64,000 nucleotides of DNA from Patiria pectinifera (taxonomy: Eukaryota > Echinodermata > Asteroidea > Valvatida > Asterinidae), in assembly GCA_029964075.1 (NCBI GenBank), contig CM057129.1, positions 23,241,430 to 23,305,429 on the forward strand, given 5' to 3'. The notes beneath the pieces were generated by a model. It ran no database searches and was not told the origin of the DNA. It saw only the letters and a list, made by a program, of their open reading frames with translations. Position 1 is the stretch's first letter. Every line of letters starts with the position of its first letter. Shown piece after piece: positions 1-11,294 of this stretch. A program made the position numbers and the translations under genes.

Positions 1-3000
1 CTAATTTCAATACTTTTGAAAGTACCCTTCAGTCCATGTGATACCTTGATATATTTAAATCTTCTTTGAAATTAAGTTGCTCACCTTGATTACATGTATA
101 CTAATTGTATAGTAAATGTTGTTTATAGGCAATACAAATGCGTCACAAGAATGCAGCACAAAATCTGAATATCCCACCAACGGTGACAAGTTGTTCATTT
201 ATTGGTCGATATTGGGCCCGTGCAGTGAAGGTTAACTATTTCCCCTTGAAAACTGGCTTTTAGTTTAGATTAATTTCAGTTTAATATGAACATGAAATAT
301 ATGTAAGAACTATATATGTCATTTATATAATATAGCCAAAAGTGTAGATGCACACTATGTCATTAAGTCTGATTAAGAATATAGACAAAGTTCAGATCAT
401 TTGTAACTGAAATATGCAAATGATTCTTTCACACTGTTAAATGTCAGTCCACTGATATTTCATAGAAGTCGTCTAGAAAATGCTGTGGGGAAAAAACCCA
501 GAAAGAAACATTCATTTTATATTATTTATCATTTCAGTACTTTTAGAAAAAAATATTTAATCCCCCAAGATGTTTGTCTTGAAATACTAATATGCAAAGC
601 ATAGTATCTTTGTGTGAGTTTTCTTTTACTTTCAAATTATACCGTATAATATGCAAGCATTCCTTCTTTGACATATTTTATGCTGTTTTGAAATATTTAT
701 TTGTAACTCTTCCACATCGGCTTTGCTATCTGTATTTTTGGTGTGTGGGCTTTCATTATAATTTATATAACCAATCTATTTGTTGCAAAACTAAGATAAA
801 TACGACCTTCTGTTTTTTTTTAACAAATTTGCATGTATTTAGCATAATTGAGTTGAATTAATTCATTTCATTAGCAATTTATAAGAAGTACATTTGATGC
901 ATATTATTTGATATTAATTATGAACAACTTATGTTTTGAAATTATACTCGACACTGGGAAAAGTAACACAGAAAGGAAAAAAAATGCAAATCATTACATA
1001 ATGCATGGCTACCAGGCAAAATCGGAATCCTAATTGCTAATGAGAATGCACATTAAGAGCATTATACTTGCAAGGTGTTAATATAACACGGAACAAATGA
1101 ATAAGGAGGGTCAATTTTTGCCATGTTGACATTTTCCACCATCAACAAGTTAGATGGATTAAATTCTGACGAAGTGGAGAACTCCTAAGACTTTTCCAGT
1201 TAAGAATGCAACAATGACATCTTAAATTGCCTGGCCAGTACAGAAATGGTTTAATTCAAGCACAATATGATATACCTTCATTCTCTTCTTATTAATTATA
1301 TGAAAAGACACTAAATAAGCATTCCATTTGTAGCCAAAGGAAGCGTAAATCCGCTTATTTCGTTAAGTTTTAATCATGCAAAAGTTTGTTTCTCTATTTG
1401 TATTGCTATTACTTCTGCTTTAATATGAAAATCTAAATAAAATATTATGTACCTATATTATGCAGTCTTGCAACAGTCTTGTTCTTGAATTTTTTTGTTT
1501 AGTTAATTACAATGTATGCAATTTGTCTTTTCTTTATTTATCCATTAAATTTTGAATACAGGAGATTATCTTTTCTAAAGTCAAGGTGCATATTAGGTTT
1601 TGAACCATAGAGCTTTATTAAATTGCCTGTTATACCATAGTGTTAGGTTCACCACCGATTTCGAAAGAATGGCTCATAAATTTGTAGACTTCTTTTTGAC
1701 TATCTCCCCCTTTAAAAAGAAAGCGGTATTCCTTTGTGAAGAATTTCAAAAAGGTGACTGGTATACTTATTGACTACATTGAAAGGGGGAAAAGTATTTC
1801 AATTCTACGTTTGCCTGAACATAATAAAAACAACAATACTTCAGAAAATGATTCGTGCATTTAGCCAAGCCGTTCTTCTACACAAGCATAGCAAGCCTAT
1901 ACTACTTTCAAGGTCTTTACAATGTTTTGTATATTGACAAATTCGACTTGACATAAAAGACTGCCGTTTTCCATTCAAATGCCCTTTTTTCACCAGCGCT
2001 GAAACCCCCAATATAACAGTGCCCTTATTTCGTTAACAAGTGCCCTTTTTTTCTGAACAAGTGCCGTTAAAATTAAAAAAAAGTCGTACAATTTTGTGTG
2101 CTGTCAGCCGTTATGGGTGCCCTTTTTAAAATATTTTTTAATGATGCGCATGTATCGCCCTGAATACTAGCACCATATAATATTTCCAACCCCCCCCCAC
2201 TATTTGGTTTCACGGAGGGCGGATGTCCGGTAAAAAAACACTTATCTGCAGCACGGATGAAATTTGTGGGCGCACCTTTATTGTATTAAACTTCAAGCCC
2301 CCAATGATGACAACATTGGCTATGGGCTGTATACAGGAACGAACACCCAAAATTATTGCAAAATGTGTTCAGCTTATCAATGATAAGTGCACCTCTATAA
2401 AAGTCCGTGTTGGCGTTCAAGATACAAAAAAAAAGATTTTGTAACAGAGATTAAGAACCAAGATTGGAACAAAATTATGTTTTGACCGTTCTGGATAACT
2501 TGTAACCAACAATAAACTCCTGGCTGGGAACATTTGTATTGATGTTTTCCAGATTTTTGGGGGTTCGATCAAAACTAAACTCAGTTACAGGCGCGGCGCC
2601 ACCATGCGTTGGAACTCGTCTCATTCGCTACAAGACACGTGTACTGTACAGTCCAACCGTACCGGTACCGGTCCGCCAGATTTTGAGCCACATATGGGGC
2701 CGGGGCTATACTATTGTCGCAGCCGAGCATCTATATACATCTGTCAGGAGTCAACTGGATACTTCTTGAACAATCTTTTGGAGCCATAAATTGGGAAAGA
2801 AAGGTCTAGCTTTATTTTAGGCCCTCTGGCTCTGCAGTAAAATGAAACTTAATTTAATGTTGCAACCTAGTACCTGACCACGCCACCTCAGGCTCAGCGT
2901 TGTGTACAAAGTCTATGGAGAGTCAAGAAAATGTTTTTCTATAGTACTACTACTAGGCAGTATAACGAAATTGGAAATGTTTCATGTCTTGTCATCTATT

Positions 3001-3190
3001 TGGATGATATGTGAAGAAAAAAAAGCAGTGACAGGTTGCAACATTGCAGAATTTAATGAAATTTGCTGGAGGTTATGATACCGGTAGGCCTAGTTTATAT
3101 TTTATTTGATGATATGAATAACTAACATGACTAGTATTAGCATGGAGCTATAAAACATAGCTCAGTGGTATTAGTAATATTAAAATAATA
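1..3190. other. AT-rich non-coding DNA, no gene recognised
   Basis: This stretch upstream of the first kinase gene is AT-rich with many stops in all frames. The short open frames in it (for example 592-861 and 2223-2444) have low-complexity compositions and resemble no protein family I recognise. I see no exon with convincing splice borders, no RNA gene and no long repeat here. Confidence 0.6.
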
Positions 3191-3791
3191 TAGTGGATAT
3201 ATTGCCGGCGGCAATCCTTATCAACAGAGGGCACTGTACTCTCTAAGATAGGGATGAATTATAATATATATCAAATTACTTGTGTAGCACCTGTGTACTC
3301 CTAGAACTATGAGGCTCCGCGTGAGCGGAGCCTCATAGTTGCTCCGCTCACGCGGAGCCTCATAGTTCTAGGAGTAGCACCTGTGGCCTAGTGAATAAGC
3401 AATGGATCTCGTATGCGGGAAGATCCGGGTTTGATCACCACTGGCAACATTTTTAATTTGTTTCCCCCCTTCCCCAAAAAATGAATATTCTTCTTTTATT
3501 ATTTTAACATGTCTCAAACCTTTTATTGCAGATTATTACATTTACATACAGATTTGTGGCTCTGGAAGATGTTTTTTAAAGGGAAATAAAGTCTGAAATT
3601 GTAAAATGGTCTGATTCCCATCTTGTGAATACAAAGTTACAACAATAATGTTGGCATGGAGCCAGACTAAAATTTGTCACCGGAAAATGTATAAGTAAAA
3701 AAAAACAGTAACTGCACATGTTCAGTGCATATCCAGATCCTGCAAGCTAAAGTTTACTAAGGTTTGCCGTCTCCGGCTAAATATTCACTGT
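3191..3791. mobile_element. MITE with internal tRNA-like segment, copy 1
   Basis: The left end reads AGTGGATATATTGCCGG. The right end is an inverted version ending CCGGCTAAATATTCACT. The same organisation recurs at 58773-59335, with long stretches of shared sequence such as the TCTAAGATAGGGATGAATTATA region and a region around 3480-3700. Near its middle is a degenerate tRNA-like segment (3386-3440, GCCTAGTGAATAAGCAATGG and GGGTTTGATCACC). An 81-bp foldback (3296-3376) has inserted into this copy. I infer a non-autonomous DNA transposon that has captured a tRNA-derived SINE head. Confidence 0.6.
3296..3376. mobile_element. 81-bp foldback mini-element with 9-bp target duplication
   Basis: Two 35-bp arms (3296-3330 and 3342-3376) are perfect reverse complements separated by 11 bp. 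The element starts TACTCCTAGAACTATGAGG and ends in its inverse. It is flanked on both sides by GCACCTGTG (3287-3295 and 3377-3385). The related repeat copy near 58.9 kb lacks this insert, so it serves as the empty site. A 9-bp duplication is typical of Mutator-like elements. There is no coding capacity. Confidence 0.8.
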
Positions 3792-3988
3792 CTGTGATTA
3801 GTGTGAATAATGAACTGAGTTTCCATATTTTGTAAAATGTTGATGTATCTTACGTTGTATAGACCACGGCGAATGCCATGGTCTATTGGGCCTGAACAGA
3901 TTCGCTGATTAATTAGGCAAGACCCCGCCTCTTCACCTAGATTTTAACCAATCAGTACATATACTATTTGTTGGGTCTGTTACTAGAA

Positions 3989-6900
3989 ATGGCGCAAACC
4001 TCTGGAGATGACCATGTGGCGAGTCTATACCCAGCCCGCTTGGATGACGAAGGCGCAAGGGAGCTGGTCAGCAAGCTCTACGGCTGGTCAGTTGACCAGA
4101 TCAAGCAACTTCCTGGCTACGACGATCTGAATTTCTTCATTAAGAGTAAGAATGGGAATCCACAATTTTTTTCTGGTAAATTAAAACATTTAAAACAATG
4201 CAGCCAAAACTTGTGTAAATATCTTTGTTTTTTTCGTTTAAATGTTCAAACTTGTTGACGTCACATCCTTAGTCAAGAGCTCCAGCTCTGCCGAGTGCAG
4301 CGACTTTGTCCTGAAGGTGATCAACTCGCGAGAGTCCAGCAACCCCGATTGGATTCAGGCTGAGACGGACGTCCTACTTCACCTGACGGAGTCTGGGATA
4401 CGCTGCCCCACCCCTGTGAAAAACTTGAGCGGAGACTACCTCAGTTTGGAAGAGATTGTCGATAAATGTAAGATCAATAAACAAATTTGAAGAACCTCAT
4501 TTAAAAAAATCTTTCCTAGAGGTAAGTCTTCTGCACTTCACAACCCTTCAAGTTTTGCAAAACCACTTTTGCCAATAGAGTTAGCACCCACACTTCAAAT
4601 TCCTTTGAGGCAATCTCCTGTGGAGTATATGGATAAAGGCGCCTTTCCATATCCACGTTTTCATCCTGTGTTGTGTCAGTTGTGTATGCGTTGCATTCGC
4701 AATGTGTTTTGCTCATGCGATTGATCTTTCCATTTTTATTTAAGAAGTGTGCGCAATGAATTTGGTTAGCAATGGAAGAAGAAGAAAAATGCGTTTATTG
4801 ATTGCAGCTGCAGCTTAAATAAAAAGAATTCATTCCAATCAAAAGCAAAAACAATGGGAGTTGGTCTATCAAATCTTCCAAAGCAGGAAAGACAATAGGG
4901 CTTACTATCGTATTGTAATGGTAGGGGATTAATTGCGCTTGCGCCAAGCGCTGCGTATGCGTCAAAATCACCCATGGAGTGATTTTGACAGACAATCAGA
5001 ACGGACACGCAGTGTATACGTACATAATGATAAGGGACGTGTGCTACAATATGAAGTTGATTTTTGTGACCGTAAAAATGAAACGCATGAATGCAGCGCA
5101 CGCGCAACGTGTGCGTAACGGACCGAAAAACGTGCATATATGGAAAGACGCCTTTACACTTCAAATTTCCTGCACAATTTTGTTATGTGGTTGAGGTATC
5201 AGGGCAAGCAGACAGATCAGGTCAAACCACACTGCTCTCCGTAGTGCTGTTTCATTGTGGGGGCAGTTGCTCTCTTTGTGACACAGTTACTTTAACACTC
5301 CATAGCCCTTCACAAAGTGTTTTACTATTGCTTTGAATAGTAACTTCCCATAAGGAGGGTTAAAGAGGTTGTGGAATGCTTGAAGACATTTCCGTCATTT
5401 TTCGGGTTTATGTAGCCTAAGGTGTGATGAAATAAAAACGACTATTGTGTCTGTCATGAAATGAGTACAAAAGGTACTTTTGAGAGCTGTATTTCAGGTC
5501 CTGTTTCGACCCGAACGTGCAATTTGTGTAAAAGTTGTCATTGGGGGCAGCAAACAAAACTAGTAAATCGTGACGTAATAAACAGGACTCCCGATGCAGC
5601 ATAGTATAAACGAGTCCTGTTTATTACGTCACGATTTACTATGTTTTGTTTGCTGCCCCCAACGACGACTATTACACAAATTGCACGTTCCGGTCAAAAC
5701 AGGACCTGAAAAACAGCTCTCAAAATTACCTTTTGTACTCATTTCATGACAGACACAACAGTCGTTTTTATTTCATCACACCTTAGGCTACATATACCCG
5801 AAAAATGACGGAAATGTCTTCGAGCATTCCACAACCTCTTTAACAAATAAAAAGATGTGTGCAGGTTTGCCAATTGCAATTATGTTTCATATTTCATTAT
5901 GTTTTAGCTGGTAAGCAGCCAACAGGATTGAAGTTCATCGTATGCATGCTGGTATTCCTCCCGGGAACGATAGTCCGGGAACTTTACCAGCCAGGTACTC
6001 CTGTGCCCGATAAGTGTTTCTATACGATGGGACAGTTTCTGGCAACCATTGACAAGGCATTGCTGGTAGGCACTTTTGTTTACTCACGTTGTACAATGTT
6101 TTTGTATTTCATTGTTCTCGCCTCCTACACGCAAATTTTTATCAAACGTCATTGATAGTGGTACTAGTGGTGGGAGAAACCGGTGATTTCATAATCCGGT
6201 TATCATTTTTTTTTAAACCGAATAACGGTTATCTGATTTTACCGAAAAGCTCACAGTCGCACCAACAAAACGTGACAGTTGAGGTGCCGCACGCAGGGCC
6301 CTCCGCGATAATTGTGTATTGTTTGCAGGATTCAGTGACCACTGGGTTTTTACAAAAACACTCCAGAGCTGTAATGTTTACAAAAAATGGGTGGTAACTC
6401 TTTGTTCAGTCAGATGGGCTGGCTATTCATGAACCAAGAACGAAAGAATTAAATGCAAAGACTGAAGAAGTCAACGTGGTAAAGTGATATTAAGTGGTAC
6501 CTATCTCAAGCTGGTCTTCTGACATTTGCATGCACAGAAGTCAAGTTGTAAGACATTTGCATAATCAGCAGGGAACTGTGGATTCAAGCTCCACCAGTAT
6601 AAAAACGGTTGTGATTTTATTTTCTCACATGCCCGCAAACAGCACTCAATATACAGTGCTTATACACCAGTAAAGGACAAAATGTTTGTTTTTAACAATT
6701 TACATCTCCAAAATGCTGAAATTTCATCTGAAGGCCTATTTCTTGGTGTCAAATAAATTCTGCTTTATAACAAATCTGCATAAAATGACAACTTTGCCAA
6801 TATGACACAAGTCTAGAAAAAAACCGCAAACTTAGTCAAGAACATTTTCTCAACCTTGCAGGATTTCCATGAGCCATCGATAGCACCCTTGGAGAAGAAG

Positions 6901-9290
6901 GCCAGAGACTTCAGCTGGTCCCCAAACTGCATCCCGTTAGTGCGTGATATACTCTGGGCGGTCACGGACGTAGAGAAACGCAAGCTGGCCGAGGAGGTTC
7001 TGGAAGAATTAGAGACGCGGGTTGCGCCAAAGATGGCTGATTTACGACGATGTAAGGAAAACAGTTAGTGATGTTGTCAAGAAAGTTTCTTGATGTTGAG
7101 AAGTCATAAACTTCTCAAAGGACATAGTCAGATTCAGGACAAGTAGTGGAGTGCTGTGGCCTCGTGGTTAAGGGCACTGGATTTGTGGGTTCCCAGGTTG
7201 TGGGTTCAAGTCCAGCCTGGGGTCTTGGTGCGTGTGCCTTCGAGCAAGGCACTTTGTCATGCTTTGCTTCTCGTCACCCAGGAGTAAATGGGTACCTGTG
7301 AGGGCAGAGATGGTTATTGTGATTGAATTAGCTTCCTTGCGTCTACCGGGCAGCATCGAGCTGTATACTCCCCAGGGAGCTGAGATGGTATTTGGAATGT
7401 TTAATTGGCCCAGTGATCGGGGTAATAATAATGTAAAGCCCTTTGATCTTAGTTAAAAGCACTATATAAGAACCTGTTGTTTTTATTATTACAATGTTGT
7501 GTCATACATAACCCCCATGTTTCTTAAATTACGTAATCATTGCAAAGTCTTATAACGTAAACATTCTTGTGGGTGTTCTCCTTGCAGATGCCCAATTGTA
7601 GAATAAAAAAACCACTGAAATTCATGAATGTCTTAGTTTAAACTTTGGTTACGTATTGGACATAACGTGTGCAAATTCTTGGACTTGCCCATTACCTGGT
7701 TCATTCTTTTATTGAAAAGTTGCCTTTTTGGGGTTCGGTTGAATTTGCCCTGCCAGTGACCAGTAGCAGTCACAGTCTGGAAAGTTTGTTCGATTACGCT
7801 GTCACTTGTCAGTATCATTTTTGAAATAATAGCCCTAATTTCTAAATCATTTTCACCTTCCTTTATCTTTCAGGAAATCTAGCACTTTGTAATAAAGTCA
7901 TTTCTCAACCTTCCTCAACCAGCAAAATCATTCAAAATCTTGTGGTCGACTTTGAATAATCAGGCTGTGGTTATAAAGAAGTCAAACTTTCTGGTATCTT
8001 GTTTCTAGGCGTTCTCCATACTGACTTCAACGACATGAACATCATCCGTCAGCAAGATGGACCTGCCTCCAGCGAGACCCAGTGGCACACGGCCGGCGGC
8101 CTGGACATACCGGCCAATCAGGACTCTTGGCTGGGTGACCTCGGGGTCATTGACTTCTCGGACATTGTCTATTCCAACTTGCTGTTTGACGCCGGCAACT
8201 CCCAGGCATACATGATGATGAGCCAGCCCCACGGGGATCCTCTGGTTTCTGGCGGTCACTTTTTGGCAGGTATGAGCACAATTGTGATCATATTTTTCTC
8301 TTTCATTTTCATTACCTTTTTAACGTGAATTTTAGTGAAAATATTTATTTAACGTGAATTTTAGTGAAAATATTTATTCACTGGCGAGTGTCCGCATGGA
8401 CTTGTTATTGACTTATGAGGACTTCATGTGACAGTTTCATGTACTCCCTCTGAAACGTGAAGGGAAAATTGAATGCAGGTTTCCAGATCTTGTACACCTT
8501 TGCTCTTTCTGGCACGTGTGTATCTCGTATTTTAAAACTCTGTATGAAAATATTTTTGTGAGACTGAATTATGTGTGAATGTAATGAAACAGTACACCAA
8601 GCAATGGACTCGGTGCATGAACAGTAGATAGCACTTCATTACCATCAGGAGAGCCCCAGTTTGAGGGACACAAAGTGTACGTGTGCAGGCTAACGCACCT
8701 TTGGCATGCGTTTGTTTATGGTTTAAAACGAGGACACACACGTGCAACATCATCGGTGAATCGAGGACAGGAACCAAATGGAGGATGACCTCGAAGTACA
8801 AACAAAGGAAAAGGGAAGAGGAACAAAAGAAAATCCTCGATTTACACCATAAACAAGCATGCGTGAGCGTGTATGAGTATTCTGAATGCGCACAAACATG
8901 TGGCGTCTTTGCATGAGTGTCAGGTACCATCAGCAAAACTTTTAAGAGTTCCTCCAAGTGGTCCCTCCAAACTTTGAACCGTTGAGAGGCTAAACATGCA
9001 AGGAGTCTATAGTGTGTCATGAAAATATAATCGACATTTGAATTTTGTCAGGCTACAACTCGGTGCTCCCCCTGACGTCCACCGAGATGAGCCTACTCCG
9101 ATGCTGCAGCGCGGCCCGCCTGGTACAGAGCCTGGTCAATGGTCTGCATGCCTACTCCCAGCATCCTGACAACGGGTACGTGCTAGACACGCAGAGGACT
9201 GGCTGGAGCGTGCTGGAACGACTCTGGAGCAAACCCAACCAGGAGCTGCTGAGCATGTGGGAGAGCATTGCGGAGCTTTACCGTAAATAG
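3989..9290 (+). CDS. HYKK: Hydroxylysine kinase-like protein, copy 1 (six exons)
   Basis: The predicted 399-residue protein belongs to the aminoglycoside phosphotransferase (APH)-like fold and matches animal HYKK, which phosphorylates 5-hydroxylysine using GTP in lysine and collagen breakdown. Exons by GT/AG borders and phase are 3989-4145, 4273-4467, 5908-6065, 6862-7051, 8009-8269 and 9052-9290, ending in TAG. Visible motifs are YDDLNF near the N-terminus, the nucleotide-binding strand FVLKVIN, the catalytic H-x-D-x4-N loop in HTDFNDMNII (exon 5) and the metal-binding GVIDFSD. The usual family length is about 370 residues. The start is the ATG at 3989; the frame stays open upstream only to a TTG. 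A paralogue lies 2 kb downstream in the same orientation. The introns hold a SINE (7150-7490) and a foldback (5360-5843). The family assignment is firm; exact substrate is by homology. Confidence 0.87.
5360..5843. mobile_element. Foldback element with TTAA ends in HYKK copy 1 intron
   Basis: Two arms of about 231 bp (5360-5590 and 5612-5843) are near-perfect inverted repeats separated by a 21-bp loop. The outer ends read TTAAAGAGGTTGTGG and its inverse CCACAACCTCTTTAA, so the element begins and ends in TTAA, as piggyBac-type insertions do. It lies in the intron between exons 2 and 3. A transcript of this intron could form a double-stranded RNA of over 200 bp. Confidence 0.75.
7150..7490 (+). 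mobile_element. tRNA-derived SINE in HYKK copy 1 intron
   Basis: The head carries an A-box-like TCGTGGTTAAGGGC (7162 onward) and a B-box-like GGGTTCAAGTCC (about 7201-7212). The body includes segments common to a widespread invertebrate SINE class (AAGGCACTTTGTC, AAATGGGTACCTG, CCCCAGGGAGCTGAGATGG, CCGGGGTAATAATAATGTAA). The tail is TATATAAG plus a T-rich end. It sits in the intron between exons 4 and 5. The open frame at 7232-7456 is part of the SINE and not a gene. Confidence 0.75.
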
Positions 9291-11294
9291 TTACAGTCTG
9301 TACAACATTAGATAGGTGAACAGTCTACTTTTCCATTCAGGAAAATATAAGCGCAACTCTACCATGTCTATGGTAATTTTAAAAGGAAAGGTAATAGACA
9401 GTTACATATAAAACAAACCCAGGATTGTTTACTCCACTCTGTCGCCATAGATACTCATTTTCAAAAAAATTAATTGTGTCGTCATTTCTCTAATTGTCAG
9501 TACAAATTTTCTTTGAAATGCTGATGGACACCAGTGGAGATATTTCGTCGCGTCAGAGCAGCAAGGTCGTAACTCCATTCTGCAACAAAGCCATATCCTG
9601 CGTGAATACGCTCCGTGCAACAAGGTCGTATCTCGACGTCCATTGACTTTGTGTGTACATCCGGGTTATGTTAAGTGAGATACGACCTTTTGACATTTTG
9701 ACGACCTTAAGAAACTCGCGTTTCACGTAGGGCCCATTTTAGGAGATTCGACCTTGTTACACGGACGTGCTGATTTGTGACTTTTTTTTTTAGAGGAGTA
9801 CAGTATAGTTTCTCTGTCCATAAGCCAATACAAGAAAACAATCCTAAAGTGCTGTCAATTGTGAAAGTTCAGAACTTTTAAAGAAAATCTGAGCAAAGGG
9901 TCACTTATCTATTTCAATAATCAACATTTTTTTTCAAATTTGAAACTTGTTTCTTTTAATCAATGTAAAAAAAGTACATTTTTGTTTTCCATTTATTGTT
10001 GCAGTTGGACCTCGACTATAACGACCTTGACAATAATAAAGACATAAATATAATTATAATTGAAAATATAGACATAAAAATCATACTTGTTTCTTAAATA
10101 CTTTATAGATGAGATAAAAAGAACATATTCTGAAAGTACATGTAAGTGTAAGAAGAAATAGGATTTTTGTAAAAAATTAAGCTAGATTTTAAAAGATAGA
10201 CAAAAATGCTTGTATCCCTTGAATTATCAGAGTGATTCCTGATGTTTGAAAAACTAAGACCAAATCGAGGAATCCCGGCAAATTCTACAACATGAATGAA
10301 AACAACCAACATAACTTATTTCATCTCAGGTGCAGTGTAACTCAGGAATTTTGTATTAAATGTCAAGTAGAGGAACAAGTTGTCAGTGTAGCCAAAACAT
10401 GAGCTTGCCATTACGTTGTTTCTGTTGTAGTCTATACTGCCTACATGCCAAATATAAGCCCCAACGCTGTCCCTTACCATTACCCTCCCCTTGCCCACCC
10501 TGGGAATTTAGTTAGTTGAGAATGGGATGCATCACAAACCATGCTTGATAAATGACATTATCTTCAAGTACACTTGAATCCTCGATCCTGATTGGTCGAT
10601 CCATGGCAACAAGTCGTGCTACATATAACCATGTCGCACGGCCTTGGTCCATACCGCACTCCGCGTATTGCGCTTTTCTAAGATGCGAGCGCCATTCCGT
10701 ACAACACGCACGTGCAATAGGATAACCGCTGAAAAGTTTGTGTGCAGCGTGTGTCTCCCATCTTTACCTTGCGTCAAGTTTGCTTGAAGATAAATTCGTT
10801 ATCACGCTTGCGTTCGTGGAACACGGAAAATGTAGTGCGTCTGTGTCCCTCATACCACTCGGCCTTCAGCCTCGTGGTATGTGGGACACTGACGCACTAC
10901 ATTATTCCGTGTTCCACTTGCGCTCGCGGGATAACTTATATTATCCCGCTTATGTAAACCCTTGCTAACGGTATACTCTCAAGTTCATGGCCTATTAACC
11001 CATTAGCACCTGTACTACATTGCATCACATTATGTTTTTTTTTTCACTGAAGAATCAATAAAACCATAGATTCAAGGGGGGGGGGGTGTTTGGGCACTGT
11101 GACTACAGTGAGTAATGGGCCATGCGGTTTCGGCGCTACGGTGACTTAAACATTAACATGCTCTCAATAGATCTCGGGTTCAGCAGAGTACAATAACAGC
11201 GACTGTTTCCCCTATCATCTATAACATGGCAAAGATTCATTCATTCATTCATTCATCACATTTATTCCCTTCACCATTATGCGTAGGTCCATCC
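9291..11294. other. Intergenic region between the two kinase genes
   Basis: No gene is recognised. The region contains the 10798-10934 foldback and AT-rich sequence. The tandem duplication that produced the two kinase genes is not apparent in this DNA. A TTCA microsatellite at 11234-11253 lies just before the second gene. Confidence 0.5.
10798..10934. repeat. Inverted repeat (foldback)
   Basis: Arms of about 65 bp (10798-10864 and 10869-10934) are inverted copies with a few mismatches, running from GTTATCACGCTTGCG to CGCTCGCGGGATAAC, with a loop of only a few bases. The short open frames on it are consequences of the palindrome. It is probably the core of a MITE whose outer ends I could not define. 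Confidence 0.6.

Noticed and set aside
592-861. 89-codon ORF near the left edge
   Set aside because: Composition is Phe/Tyr/Cys-rich as expected from AT-rich DNA. No motif, no regulatory context and no similarity to a known protein.
3301-3376. Bacterial-type terminator or riboswitch hairpin
   Set aside because: The perfect palindrome has a 9-bp duplication on both sides and an empty site elsewhere in the window, so it is a mobile insertion.
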